Below, piece by piece: positions 1 to 8,377 of a stretch of DNA of 41,412 nt (position 1 is its first letter; the number at the start of each line of letters is the position of its first letter). Made by a program: the position numbers and the translations under genes. Location of the stretch: positions 1 to 41,412 of the forward strand of contig CAIVDU010000065.1 in the NCBI GenBank assembly GCA_903904815.1. The letters run 5' to 3'. Below the pieces are notes generated by a model. That model was given only the letters and a program-made list of their open reading frames with translations. It ran no database searches and was not told the origin of the DNA. This DNA comes from an uncultured Armatimonadota bacterium. Its GTDB lineage: Bacteria > Armatimonadota > Fimbriimonadia > Fimbriimonadales > Fimbriimonadaceae.

Positions 1-79
1 CGAACACGGCAGTTAAGCTCTTCTGCGGCGGAGGTAGTCGGACCGTAGGGTCCTGTTAGATAAGCTCGTCGCCCGGTTA
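1..79 (+). rRNA. rrf: 5S ribosomal RNA, 3' part (cut by window edge)
   Basis: The window opens inside the conserved 5S core CGAACACGGCAGTTAAGC, and the 3' strand closes with GTCGCCCGG as in bacterial 5S rRNA. About 40 nucleotides of the 5' end lie outside the window. A strong hairpin and T-run follow within 25 bases, as expected for the end of an rRNA operon. The exact 3' end (about 76-80) is estimated. Confidence 0.9.
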
Positions 80-102
80 AAATTCTTTCAAAGGCAAAAT
101 AA

Positions 103-139
103 GGCGTCCAGATGAAAATCTGGACGCCCTTTTTGTTTT
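103..139 (+). terminator. Rho-independent terminator of the rRNA operon
   Basis: A perfect 11-bp stem (GGCGTCCAGAT, 103-113, with its complement at 118-128) closed by a GAAA tetraloop is followed by a T-rich tract at 130-139. It lies directly after the 5S rRNA on the same strand. Confidence 0.93.
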
Positions 140-150
140 ATCTTGCGTTG

Positions 151-185
151 GTGGTTAGTGGTTAGTGGTTAGTGGTTAGTGGTTA
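151..185 (+). repeat. Five tandem copies of the heptamer GTGGTTA
   Basis: Five exact GTGGTTA units run head to tail at 151-185, preceded by a near copy (TTGGTGG) and followed by GCGG. A degenerate complementary tract rich in CCAC (266-302) lies about 80 bases downstream and could pair with it imperfectly. Nothing in 140-399 looks coding apart from the 3' end of the opposing lipoprotein gene at 400. The role is unknown. Confidence 0.85.
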
Positions 186-399
186 GCGGAAAATGGGCCC
201 TTGTCTTCTTCGATTGTTGTTCGCGAACGGGCAATTTCGATTTCTTCCTGCCTGCAAGCTGATCGCTAGCCACCGACCACAGGCCACCAACCACCGGCCA
301 CCTATTGCCATTTGGGCTCACACGTTCATTCGTCCGGGGCCATCACTCCAACACTTTATTACTCCGACATTCCGCGGCCCGAGGCCGCTTCTTAGTCAC

Positions 400-849
400 C
401 TACTCCTTGGTGAAGGTCGCGCCACGGTTTCCGTGCGAGAAGCTTTTTCCGTCAGGGGAAACGGTGAAATCAGCGACCTTACCCTTCTCCGAGAGAAAGG
501 TAAGGTTCAATTTGTTTCCCACAAGCGTCCAGGCGCCCGGAACTCTCGCGGCCCGATGATCGGGTGATGGCGTTCCCGGAAGCTGCAAGCCAGGCATGTC
601 CATAAGGCAGGTTCCGTCCTTATGGAACTCGAATTCGACTCTCACGTTGTTCAGCATGGCAGCTGCGCCCTCTTCCCTCTTTCGGGTTTGCTCATCTACA
701 AACGCGGCCGGTGGGGTTATCGGTTCAGGACGCCCCGTCCAAGTACCGACCATGCTAGCGGGATTCGCGACGGTTGCGTTGTTAGGCGAGCAGCCGACCA
801 AGACCGCCGCCATTGTTCCTAATGCGATCAAGCTATTGGTGATCTTCAT
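400..849 (-). CDS. Putative lipoprotein of unknown function
   Basis: This 149-residue protein starts with a short basic n-region and a hydrophobic stretch ending in the lipobox LVGC (Cys20), so it should be exported and lipid-anchored. The mature part begins with a small-residue linker, then carries a 'MVGTWTGRP' motif near residue 33 and a later 'PGAWTLVGNKLNLTF' strand pattern. Such strands are typical of small beta-barrel, lipocalin-like proteins that recur in this phylum. No catalytic motif is visible. The ATG at 849 has no clear Shine-Dalgarno sequence. The gene stands alone, converging on the rRNA terminator. Export is well supported; function is unknown. Confidence 0.75.
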   Translation of the reverse strand: MKITNSLIALGTMAAVLVGCSPNNATVANPASMVGTWTGRPEPITPPAAFVDEQTRKREEGAAAMLNNVRVEFEFHKDGTCLMDMPGLQLPGTPSPDHRAARVPGAWTLVGNKLNLTFLSEKGKVADFTVSPDGKSFSHGNRGATFTKE

Positions 850-990
850 TCACGCTAAGACTACCGGGCGGAATTCGTCGCGCCCGATAAGTCCTGGTCC
901 TTCAGGCCCATTCCGCTGCTCCGGGAATGTGCAAGATGCACTGGCCCGATACACGTTCGATCTAACAATGCACTGCTGACGGTGCCAGAT

Positions 991-1551
991 TCATAGGAAG
1001 AAGCTGAGGATGTCGGTCGCGATGTCAATCGCGACCATCGTGTTCACGGCGAGATCGGAGGTGTCGACCTCAGCGTGCCTGCGAAAGAGTCCGTGGGAAA
1101 TCGCATGGATTCTTGCCTGAGGCGAGGGGACTCCTGGCTTGCTACCAAAACTGCCCTTCTGACCAAACGAGCTAGCGCCAACCGCGGCGCCTTTATGAGC
1201 GTCGGCGTCCAAGGATCGGATGGAGTCTTCATCGATGTAGATTCCACCGCACTGATAACAGGCACTCAAATGGACGGCGGCATGTCCGGCGTACGAACTC
1301 GTCTTCAGCGGTAGGTCACATGCCGGACATCGGCCTCGGCCCGCCGCATATGCCACCGGAACCTGCGCTGGCTCAAGGGATACCAGTTCGTCCAATGCGG
1401 CTGCTCCATGTTTTACGAGGAAATCGAACTGGCCGGATCCGAACCATGCTCCGCCACACTGATCGCATAGACCAATGCGGGAGTTGGCGATTGTGTGAAA
1501 GTGCATCGGGCCTGCACATGCGGGGCAGGGGATGGAAGGCGCCTGGTTCAC
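991..1551 (-). CDS. Zinc-ribbon protein (zf-TFIIB-like), downstream paralogue
   Basis: This 186-residue protein has two zinc-ribbon knuckle pairs: CPAC (9-12) with CDQCGGAWFGSGQ near residue 29, and CPACDLPL near 75 with CYQCGGIYIDE near 97. The pattern CPxC...CxxCGGxWF is the zf-TFIIB-like family, predicted to bind zinc; its role is generally unknown. The start used here is GTG at 1551, as no in-frame ATG exists between it and the stop of the upstream paralogue. The 3' third is not zinc-ribbon and ends in a hydrophobic tail. It sits 42 bases after its paralogue in the same frame, so the two are probably co-transcribed and arose by tandem duplication. Confidence 0.75.
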   Translation of the reverse strand: MNQAPSIPCPACAGPMHFHTIANSRIGLCDQCGGAWFGSGQFDFLVKHGAAALDELVSLEPAQVPVAYAAGRGRCPACDLPLKTSSYAGHAAVHLSACYQCGGIYIDEDSIRSLDADAHKGAAVGASSFGQKGSFGSKPGVPSPQARIHAISHGLFRRHAEVDTSDLAVNTMVAIDIATDILSFFL

Positions 1552-1593
1552 TATGCCCCGATTATATCGCTCGCAGGGTCCACCGAGATGAGG

Positions 1594-2118
1594 CTATAGC
1601 CACAGCCCGCCACGATAGCCATAACGATAGGTCTCCCTGTTTCGGAGCATCTGATACATCACCTTTGTTCGCTGCTGCTCCACAGCCGTCAGATTCTCTA
1701 ATTCAGCGACTACGGCCCTCGCTTCTGCCGATATCGGTGTAGCGACCGCACCCGTTGATTGATGACACTGTTCGTCCAGTCGCGCGAGACCGTCCGAAGT
1801 AAGGAATAGGCCGCCACAGGCGTAGCAGGTATCCACGGAAACGTTGTTAGCACCGGCCACCAGGTTTGAATGAAGCGGGATCTGACACTCTGGGCAGTTC
1901 ATCATCGTGTGCTTACGGGACGCGTGTGACTCTACCGGCTCGAAGCCCATGAGCTCGTCAAGCGCGCCTGCGCCCTGTGCCAAGACGCGTTTGAGCTGAT
2001 TCGAGCCAAACCAGACTCCGCCGCAACCAGCGCACACATGCATGGCCAATCCGCCGACGTTATGAGCCGTGGCCAACTCGTCGCAAGCAGGACATCGCAG
2101 TGAAAGAGGTGTCGCCAT
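1594..2118 (-). CDS. Zinc-ribbon protein (zf-TFIIB-like), upstream paralogue
   Basis: The 174-residue protein begins MATPLSLRCPACDE and repeats the architecture of its downstream neighbour: CPAC, CAGCGGVWFGSNQ, CPEC and CYACGGLFLT, giving two predicted zinc-binding ribbons. Both proteins also share the stretch 'GA(A/G)ALDEL' after the first ribbon. The open frame extends upstream to 2391, but only the ATG at 2118 places the first CPAC where it lies in the paralogue, and the longer form would run into the divergent LuxR-type gene. The C-terminus (AVVAELENLTAVEQQRTKV) is helical and differs from the paralogue. Function is unknown; DNA or RNA binding is possible but unsupported. Confidence 0.75.
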   Translation of the reverse strand: MATPLSLRCPACDELATAHNVGGLAMHVCAGCGGVWFGSNQLKRVLAQGAGALDELMGFEPVESHASRKHTMMNCPECQIPLHSNLVAGANNVSVDTCYACGGLFLTSDGLARLDEQCHQSTGAVATPISAEARAVVAELENLTAVEQQRTKVMYQMLRNRETYRYGYRGGLWL

Positions 2119-2290
2119 GCCCGGAGTATAGACTCCCGCGCAGGGCCACATTGGGACCGTCCCGACGAGGGATCCAAAGCCAGAATCAACAATCACCGCC
2201 TTGTTCCGAACCCGCCCAACCACGGAGTGGGCATAGGTATGGCAAGATACATGACGTACCAGTTGCGGGGCTGGTATTTGCGGCACGAAC

Positions 2291-3139
2291 ATGAAGGACT
2301 TATCGGCGAGAGAACGGCAGATTTTGGGTTTGGCCTCTGCGGGCTTGCTCGACAAGAATATCGCCATTGAACTCGACATCTCGCCAAACACGCTGCGAAC
2401 TTACTGGGCTCGAATTCGGCAGAAGTGCGGCTCCCTTCCCCGTGGAGCTCTGACCGCGGCGTTCGTAAGGGGCGAATTCAGCGCCGATGGGCCAACCATA
2501 GTGGTTCCTCAGTCCGAGTCGGTGCTTGCCGAAACGACGGACCCGGATACCCTTCGGCAGGCAGTGATCTATTACGCGACCGCCCTCCAGCGGCTGGAAG
2601 ACCGGATTCGAAACGTTGATCGTGCTTGCCGGGTACTCGCAGCCTATCCCCGGCTCGGATTTCGCGCTCATAACGCGGACGAGTTGACGCTCACTTTGTG
2701 CCGAATTCTTGTAGAGGAGGGCGGCTACGTGATGGCGTGGGTCGGTATTGTTGAGCACGACGAGGCGAAGTCGATGAGTGTCCTGGCTTCCTATGGAGAC
2801 TCGCACGGATACCTCGAGGGCATTAAGGTCGGGTGGGGAGACGACGCGGTTGGGGGAGGCCCATCTGGAAACGCAGTTCGCACCGGAAAAGTGCAGATCA
2901 ATCAGGACTTCCTAGCAAATCCCAACATGGAGCCTTGGAGAGACCAAGCCATCAAGAGCGGGTTCCAATCCTCTATTGGGTTGCCACTGCGAGATGGAAC
3001 AACCGTGTTTGGAGTCCTCTCCGCTTATGCATCCGAGCCGGACTCCTTCTCCTCACCCGAGACGAATCTTCTCGACGAGATCGCGAATGATTGCGCGGTC
3101 AGGCTCATCGAGTTTCGACGGCATGAGAGTTCTTCGTAA
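2291..3139 (+). CDS. LuxR-type HTH regulator with C-terminal GAF sensor domain
   Basis: This 282-residue protein opens with a LuxR/GerE-type helix-turn-helix: 'LSARERQILGLASAGLLDKN' (residues 4-23), then IAIELDISPNTLRTYWARI, the canonical recognition helix pattern. Residues about 115-278 form a GAF domain, with FRAHNADELTLTLCRILVEE at its start and SSIGLPLRDGTTVFGVLS near its end. An N-terminal HTH followed by GAF is the reverse of the common order. An in-frame TGA at 2252 and no other ATG fix the start at 2291. Divergent from the zinc-ribbon pair and convergent with a second GAF gene 5 bases away, it probably regulates local genes in response to a small ligand, which the sequence does not reveal. 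Confidence 0.85.
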   Translation: MKDLSARERQILGLASAGLLDKNIAIELDISPNTLRTYWARIRQKCGSLPRGALTAAFVRGEFSADGPTIVVPQSESVLAETTDPDTLRQAVIYYATALQRLEDRIRNVDRACRVLAAYPRLGFRAHNADELTLTLCRILVEEGGYVMAWVGIVEHDEAKSMSVLASYGDSHGYLEGIKVGWGDDAVGGGPSGNAVRTGKVQINQDFLANPNMEPWRDQAIKSGFQSSIGLPLRDGTTVFGVLSAYASEPDSFSSPETNLLDEIANDCAVRLIEFRRHESSS

Positions 3140-3144
3140 CGGCA

Positions 3145-3666
3145 TCAAGCGGTATTAGCCAGTCGACCGGTTGTACTGCGAAGCCGATGCAACTCCAGGA
3201 GGCAATCCGTCTGTCGGGCTAAGGCTCGCATGAGTTTGACCTCCGTTTGTCTTGCCCTTCTCGGCTCCGTGTCGAGAGCGCAAAGCGTACCGACGATTGC
3301 GCCATGTGCGGCTAGGATAGGCGCGCCCAGATAGAAGCGGATTCCCGGAGGACCTGCTACGTAGGGATTTGAGCGGAAGCGTTCGTCATCAAGGGTGTCC
3401 TCGATGACAAGCGGTTCCGTGCTTAGCAGTGCGTGAGTACAGATGGAGGACTCTCGCGAAGTCTCTTGGATATCAATTCCCCGGCGAGACTTGAACCATT
3501 GGCGGTCCGAGTCCACCAATGAAATGTAAGCTATCGGAACCCGAAGGACCGCTCGGACTACGTCAACCATATCGTCAAAGGAAGCGTCAGGGGGCGTGTC
3601 GAGAATCTCGTACGATCTCAGAACGGAGACTCGCTGCTGTTCGGTGACGGCGTTATTGGAAAACAT
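3145..3666 (-). CDS. Stand-alone GAF domain protein
   Basis: The 173-residue protein is essentially one GAF domain. It has the signature of the phytochrome-like subgroup often found at the front of sensor kinases and cyclases: YEILDTPPDASFDDMVD, then ISLVDSDRQWFKSRRGID, ETSRESSICTHAL, and IRFYLGAPI followed by GTLCALDTEPR. No kinase, GGDEF or HTH output domain follows, so it must act with a partner. Its 3' end lies 5 bases from the end of the LuxR-GAF gene. The adjacency of two GAF proteins suggests, but does not prove, a shared signalling circuit. No Shine-Dalgarno is evident before the ATG. Confidence 0.85.
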   Translation of the reverse strand: MFSNNAVTEQQRVSVLRSYEILDTPPDASFDDMVDVVRAVLRVPIAYISLVDSDRQWFKSRRGIDIQETSRESSICTHALLSTEPLVIEDTLDDERFRSNPYVAGPPGIRFYLGAPILAAHGAIVGTLCALDTEPRRARQTEVKLMRALARQTDCLLELHRLRSTTGRLANTA

Positions 3667-3889
3667 TTAAAATCGGGAGCAATGAAACCTTAGGCGCCCG
3701 GTACGGAATTGGCAACCGAAGTCGCAGTCCTTTCCCGGGACACCCAGTGTTTGCTCCTCCCACAAGGACTATTAAGATTATGTGATGGGGTCCGTCCATT
3801 CCGAAGTCGCAATTAGTGCGTACAGCAAGTGCCTCAGTTGCACCCTTGAGGGAAAGTTCCCTTAGTCCGACCTGCTAACCTTAGGCTAC

Positions 3890-5422
3890 ATGAGCACGTC
3901 GGTTACCCTAGGTAAAGACACCAACCAGGCACTAGGCATTGGGGAGTTTGCCATCGATTTTCTTGCCGGTACTCTGGGTCCTGGCCCCAGTCAAGCGGTT
4001 CTCGATCGTATCAAACGATTTCATACCGATGCTGTTCTTTGCGGCGCATCGGCGTTAGCCCTTCGGACCAATGCGCCGACCATCCTTCAAGCGGAAGCGC
4101 TTTCCTACGTCGATTCCAACGGAGCCACTTTGTTCGGTGCGCCAACGCGGGTCAAATCTGAGAAGGCGATTGTCGCCAACGGCGCCGCTGTCCGTGAGTG
4201 GGATAGCAACGGAACGAACTTTGGCTATAACCCCGCACGTGGTTTTGTCGCCGGTGAATTTGGTCACAACGACTACTATTCGGTCGCCGTAGCGGCCTGC
4301 CAGGAACGAGGACTTGACGGCACAACCGCCCTCCGTGCGATGGTTCTCATCGATGAGATTCGTGGCCGATTAGCGGAAGTTTTTAGCCTTAAAACATACA
4401 AAATCGACCACGTCGTCCATGGAGCGATCGCGTCCGCCGCAACCTACGTTGCTCTCCATGGCGGAACCGCCGAGCAGATCGAAAGCGCGATCGGCATGTT
4501 CGTCGCTCATTACATTCCGTGGCGCGCCATTCGCGCTGGAAAGCAGTTGAGCGACTCCAAGGGAGCGAGCGCCGCCATCAGTACCGAGGCCGCCGTCCTA
4601 AGCGCGAAACGAGCGCTCGCCGGCTTCGTGGGACCGAAGGACATCTTCCGAAACCCCGAGAGCCTGTTCCGACAGTTCGAGCCGACCAAGGGTGACTCTC
4701 CGTTCGACCTGGTGCTCAGTCACTCGGGAGACGACTTTGCCGTGATGGGGATGCACTTCAAGATCGGACTGTACGAGCATCAATCGGCAGGAGCCCTCCA
4801 GGGCTTGATCGATCTGCTGGTCGAGAACCCAAGCTTGCTTCAACCTGGCAGGGTCGGCGCCATCATCGTGAAAGCCTACGAACCGGCATTTGGAATCATC
4901 GGCGATCCTGCAAAGCGCGATCCGCACACGCGGCAATCCGCTGATCACTCGATGGTCTATATCGTGGCGACCTTGTTACGCAAAGCAATTGAGGCGTCTG
5001 CATTGGGAACTTCCGATGACTTCTGGAAGCAGCTGATGCTTATGCCGGCGGACTACTCAACAGTGGCGCTGCACGATGTAAACACTCGAGAGCTGATCGA
5101 CAAGATCTCCTTCGAGCATGGCGGGCCGGAATATGATCGCCGATACCCCGATGGCATTCCGACGTCCTTGATTATCACGGACGTAGATGGGGCGATCTAC
5201 GAGAGCGGAATGGTGATGTACCCGGCTGGCCACGCGCGAAACACCACCGCCGACCTAACCGGACTCCTCCACAAGAAGGCCCAACTTCTCGGTGAGCTAG
5301 CTCTCCCAGACGGTGGAGACGTCGACGCATTGGTTCAGCAACTCGAAGCCCTCTACTCGCTGTCTGCTGAGCAGCTGCTAAGAGTTTATCAATTCGAAAT
5401 CGCCAATCGCCCGGAGAACTAA
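3890..5422 (+). CDS. MmgE/PrpD family protein (2-methylcitrate dehydratase-like)
   Basis: This 510-residue protein has full family length. It shows an N-terminal helical domain (FAIDFLAGTLGPGPSQAVLDR) and the conserved segment with 'AAVREWDSNGTNFG' and 'GEFGHNDYYSVAVAA', corresponding to the family's catalytic region around a conserved D and H. Later motifs include 'HGAIASAATYVALHGGTAEQ' and a C-terminal 'DPHTRQSADHSMVYIVATLL', the family's substrate-site histidine segment. MmgE/PrpD proteins dehydrate 2-methylcitrate in propionate catabolism or decarboxylate cis-aconitate. No prpB or prpC partner is visible here, so the substrate is uncertain. Start is ATG 3890; the nearest ribosome-binding match is only a short AGG. 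Confidence 0.9.
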   Translation: MSTSVTLGKDTNQALGIGEFAIDFLAGTLGPGPSQAVLDRIKRFHTDAVLCGASALALRTNAPTILQAEALSYVDSNGATLFGAPTRVKSEKAIVANGAAVREWDSNGTNFGYNPARGFVAGEFGHNDYYSVAVAACQERGLDGTTALRAMVLIDEIRGRLAEVFSLKTYKIDHVVHGAIASAATYVALHGGTAEQIESAIGMFVAHYIPWRAIRAGKQLSDSKGASAAISTEAAVLSAKRALAGFVGPKDIFRNPESLFRQFEPTKGDSPFDLVLSHSGDDFAVMGMHFKIGLYEHQSAGALQGLIDLLVENPSLLQPGRVGAIIVKAYEPAFGIIGDPAKRDPHTRQSADHSMVYIVATLLRKAIEASALGTSDDFWKQLMLMPADYSTVALHDVNTRELIDKISFEHGGPEYDRRYPDGIPTSLIITDVDGAIYESGMVMYPAGHARNTTADLTGLLHKKAQLLGELALPDGGDVDALVQQLEALYSLSAEQLLRVYQFEIANRPEN

Positions 5423-5430
5423 CTCCGGGC
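5409..5430. terminator. Hairpin between convergent genes, possible bidirectional terminator
   Basis: GCCCGGAG (5409-5416) pairs perfectly with CTCCGGGC (5423-5430), and the TAA stop of the MmgE/PrpD gene lies in the six-base loop. It sits between two convergent genes. No T-run follows on either strand, so a terminator role is only possible. Confidence 0.4.
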
Positions 5431-5440
5431 CGGTGAGTTT

Positions 5441-7639
5441 CTAACGGGCCGGCGTGATTCGCACGGTGGCGGGGATCAGCTTTCCGCCGTAGGACACGGT
5501 TAGAAAGGAGTTCGTGTTCTTCGTAACCGCCCCGGCGGTCACGCTCAAACTTACCCACTGCGATCCCTCGGGAATGGTTACCGAGTTCGGAACCGTGAGC
5601 AGCCCATCTTTGTTGACCACGGTGATCGTGCTTCCTCCGTGGGGAGCTGGGGACGACAGCTTGACCGTCAACGTGTCCGTTGCGCCAGAGGCCACGGTTG
5701 GAGTTTCGAATGCGGCTGATTGAAGTAGGGCCGGTCCAACTCGAACCATGATCGAGAGGGTCGCAGTAGAGGGACTGGAACCACCTTCCGAAGCCAACAG
5801 CATCACCGGGTAGTTGCCGATGAGCGCGTTCGCGGGAGGCGACACGGTAAGTGTCTGACCGTCGTAGTGAGCCCAAGAGGGACCCTTTTGGATGCTCCCA
5901 GTAACCGGAGCACTTGGGTAAGCCGGATCGAGGGCAACTGCAGGGTAAGTGGCCGTTCCGTTGGGGGTCGCTTGAACAGGCTGAGGATCGGTTATCGTGA
6001 GGCTCAGACGGGCGGCAGGAACCACATACAGCGTCACGCTCTGGGCGGGCACCGTTCCGCTCACGATTCCGCCGGTCGTGTCTAAGCTCGTAAGCCTTCG
6101 AATCGAAGAGGGGCTTGCTGCGGAGAATTGATACACGGAGGCCGGACCCTTCGGCGGCAATCCTGCGATGTGAAGGCTTACTTGGCCCGCCGAATTGACC
6201 TTGTTGATCACTAGAATCGTGATCGCGCCGTCGGAGGACCGCTGGGCCGCAAACGCGGAAAGGTTGTCCGGATTCGGAGCCGAGCACGCAACGCTCACGT
6301 CCCCAAACGTGGAGTTGAGGCCATCGTAGTTTCGGAAGATCTTCATCCCCAGATACGTCGGAGAGCCAGTCGCGGGGGTTGTCCATCGTGAGGCGAAGTC
6401 CAGCCCTTCTCGACCCAAGATTCCGAAAATATCGGCCTGAGTCGTTGCTCCGTTCATGTTCCCTTCGTCGCCCCAGTTGTATTCCGTCAGGGCTGTTTTG
6501 AGCCCCGGATAGTAGGTCGAGACCCAGTTTTTCAGGCGCGGAATAAGTTGAACCTTCGAGCCGATCCACGACGTGTCGGTGTAGTTCGGATCCCAAAGCG
6601 ATCGAGTCGAACGATTCCGAATCGCCTGCATTCCCGAAGAGTCATCGTCTGAGAATTCTCCCTGCTGCGGATAGTAGTGGACGCTGAGGACGTCGATCAA
6701 CCGCTTACCGTTGGTCGTTTCGTATGCCTTGAGCTGCTGGAGAAGCCACGGGATGTGGTCCATGTTGCCGTGGGCGGCACGATCAGGAAAGTTTGTCCAA
6801 TTGCTCGCTGCGCCCGCGGCGGCATCGTATCCACTGTAGAAATAACCGGACCAGCCCCATTCCTCCGGGCCAAAGATCACCGCGTTAGGATCGGCGTTTC
6901 GGATGTTCAAGCCGTAAGTGGTGTAGTCGTTGTAAAGCTCATCGTATGTCTCCCCGATGGGATGGACATCCCGATGGGTGGAATTCCAGAGCGACGGCTC
7001 GTTGTCCAAAATGTAGTACTTCAAGCCGCCCGTATTGGAGAAACCCCACTTGGAAATGAGGTGCTGCACCCAGCTGTTCTGCATCGCGGGGCTGTTCGGC
7101 GTGTTCGCGTCGGTAGGGTCGTTCCCGATGATGAAGGGATTGCCCGAAGCAGTGCTGACACCGTTTCCGGCATCCGCCTGCCAGGGGTCATTATTGGTCT
7201 GAGGACCATATTTGGCAATCGAGAAAGACCTTAAGCTGGACCGATTTGTCCCGACCTTGCCCAGGTAATTCAGCATGGGAATGGTGATCATCGCCTGCGC
7301 GTTTTTCGACTTGGCGTTCGCGATGAAGGTGTCTCCACGCTCCCCAGCGACCGAACTGGCGTCGGCGAAGGTCTCGAAGAACCAGTCATTTGCCCGGTTA
7401 TCGCAGTTGAGGAGCCAGTTGTAGCTGCTCGATTGATTTCCCCCATATCGGCAAAGGGGCATGTTGAGGTCCGCGATCTGAGCGGCGGTCGGAAATGCCG
7501 CACCGTAAACGTTGGGGCTGATTGGGTGCCTCGCCGTGACCACGTTGACGTCGATCCTGGTCTGCGCAAAAACGGTTCCCGAGAACCCTATCAGAGTAAG
7601 GGTGGAAGCCACCGCAGCCGTGCCGTTACCAAAACGCAT
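5441..7639 (-). CDS. Secreted glycoside hydrolase family 44 endoglucanase-like enzyme
   Basis: This 732-residue exported protein belongs to GH44, a family of endo-beta-1,4-glucanases and xyloglucanases. Residues 1-26 are a signal peptide ending VFAQ. The catalytic domain starts 'HPISPNVYGAAFP' and contains 'LCRYGGNQSSSYNW', a family signature. The acid/base is probably Glu214 in LDNEPSLW and the nucleophile Glu386 in TEYNWG. After about residue 550 come two beta-sandwich modules; the last, with 'SGATDTLTVKLSSPAPHGGS', is of an Ig-like type common in this phylum. I chose ATG 7639 over the upstream 7687 because AAAGGAGG (7650-7657) lies just before it. It probably degrades plant or microbial glucan outside the cytoplasm. 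Confidence 0.92.
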   Translation of the reverse strand: MRFGNGTAAVASTLTLIGFSGTVFAQTRIDVNVVTARHPISPNVYGAAFPTAAQIADLNMPLCRYGGNQSSSYNWLLNCDNRANDWFFETFADASSVAGERGDTFIANAKSKNAQAMITIPMLNYLGKVGTNRSSLRSFSIAKYGPQTNNDPWQADAGNGVSTASGNPFIIGNDPTDANTPNSPAMQNSWVQHLISKWGFSNTGGLKYYILDNEPSLWNSTHRDVHPIGETYDELYNDYTTYGLNIRNADPNAVIFGPEEWGWSGYFYSGYDAAAGAASNWTNFPDRAAHGNMDHIPWLLQQLKAYETTNGKRLIDVLSVHYYPQQGEFSDDDSSGMQAIRNRSTRSLWDPNYTDTSWIGSKVQLIPRLKNWVSTYYPGLKTALTEYNWGDEGNMNGATTQADIFGILGREGLDFASRWTTPATGSPTYLGMKIFRNYDGLNSTFGDVSVACSAPNPDNLSAFAAQRSSDGAITILVINKVNSAGQVSLHIAGLPPKGPASVYQFSAASPSSIRRLTSLDTTGGIVSGTVPAQSVTLYVVPAARLSLTITDPQPVQATPNGTATYPAVALDPAYPSAPVTGSIQKGPSWAHYDGQTLTVSPPANALIGNYPVMLLASEGGSSPSTATLSIMVRVGPALLQSAAFETPTVASGATDTLTVKLSSPAPHGGSTITVVNKDGLLTVPNSVTIPEGSQWVSLSVTAGAVTKNTNSFLTVSYGGKLIPATVRITPAR

Positions 7640-7753
7640 CAATCGAAATCCTCCTTTGGACCAGCCCATTAAGGACCGGGAGCGCACAACTTTGACGCCA
7701 CTAACCCCATGATAGCATTGAATTCCTTCGAACTTGAAGGTTGTTAGGGGAGC

Positions 7754-8350
7754 TTAATTGCGGGAGGTAAGGAGCTTCTCGACGTATTTCGCAATCACAT
7801 CGAATTCCAGGTTGACCGTGTCACCTGGTCGCTTCGAGGCGAGATTAGTCTCTTGAATGGTGTGGGGAATGATCCAAGTGTCAAATTCACCGTCTTGAGG
7901 CTGCACCACCGTGAGAGAAATTCCTTCGATGGTCACCGAACCCTTGTCGATCAGATACCGATCGAACTCTCTTGCGGTTTCAAAGCGGTAGACCCAGGAG
8001 TTCTCGGCCTGGGTGATGCTAGAGAGGATCCCAGTCGCGTCAACGTGGCCTTGAACCACATGCCCTCCAAATCGGCCGTTGGCCGACATCGCTCGCTCAA
8101 GATTGACCTGGCTCCCGGGCCCCAGGTCGCCCAATGAGGTGCGCTTCAACGTTTCCGGACTGAGATCGAACTTTAAGGTCCAATCTTCCGCCTCCGCGGA
8201 TTCCACTACCGTCAGGCAACAACCGCTGACCGCAATGCTCTCACCGAGGTCGAAACCGGTCTGGGCAAACGCCTTCGGCGTCCGAACGGTCAGAACCCCA
8301 TCCTGCAACGCGCCGACCTTACCAACCGCTTGAATAATCCCGGTGAACAT
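7754..8350 (-). CDS. ribE: Riboflavin synthase, alpha subunit
   Basis: The 198-residue protein has normal length for this enzyme, which converts two molecules of 6,7-dimethyl-8-ribityllumazine to riboflavin and a pyrimidine product. It begins MFTGII and contains two homologous lumazine-binding domains. The first has 'SIAVSGCCLTVVE' and 'GGHVVQGHVDATG', the second 'SVTIEGISLTVV'. No other rib genes are nearby in the window. It lies 28 bases after the small exported protein that follows the SEDS-PBP gene, so it may be the last member of that long transcript; co-transcription is inferred only from spacing. Confidence 0.96.
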   Translation of the reverse strand: MFTGIIQAVGKVGALQDGVLTVRTPKAFAQTGFDLGESIAVSGCCLTVVESAEAEDWTLKFDLSPETLKRTSLGDLGPGSQVNLERAMSANGRFGGHVVQGHVDATGILSSITQAENSWVYRFETAREFDRYLIDKGSVTIEGISLTVVQPQDGEFDTWIIPHTIQETNLASKRPGDTVNLEFDVIAKYVEKLLTSRN

Positions 8351-8377
8351 ATTCCGATTATGAGAGGTTCTCGGCGA

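Noticed and set aside
151-185. Possible CRISPR or telomere-like array
   Set aside because: The repeat unit is only seven bases with no spacers, and the setting is a chromosomal rRNA operon end.
1594-2391. Full 265-residue reading of the upstream zinc-ribbon gene
   Set aside because: The first 91 residues have no zinc-ribbon character and overlap the divergent LuxR-type gene; the paralogue starts just before its first CPAC.
5175-6596. Long open frame of 473 residues on the minus strand
   Set aside because: It lies in another frame of the GH44 gene and runs into the MmgE/PrpD gene; the Arg- and Ser-rich composition with no domains marks it as a shadow.
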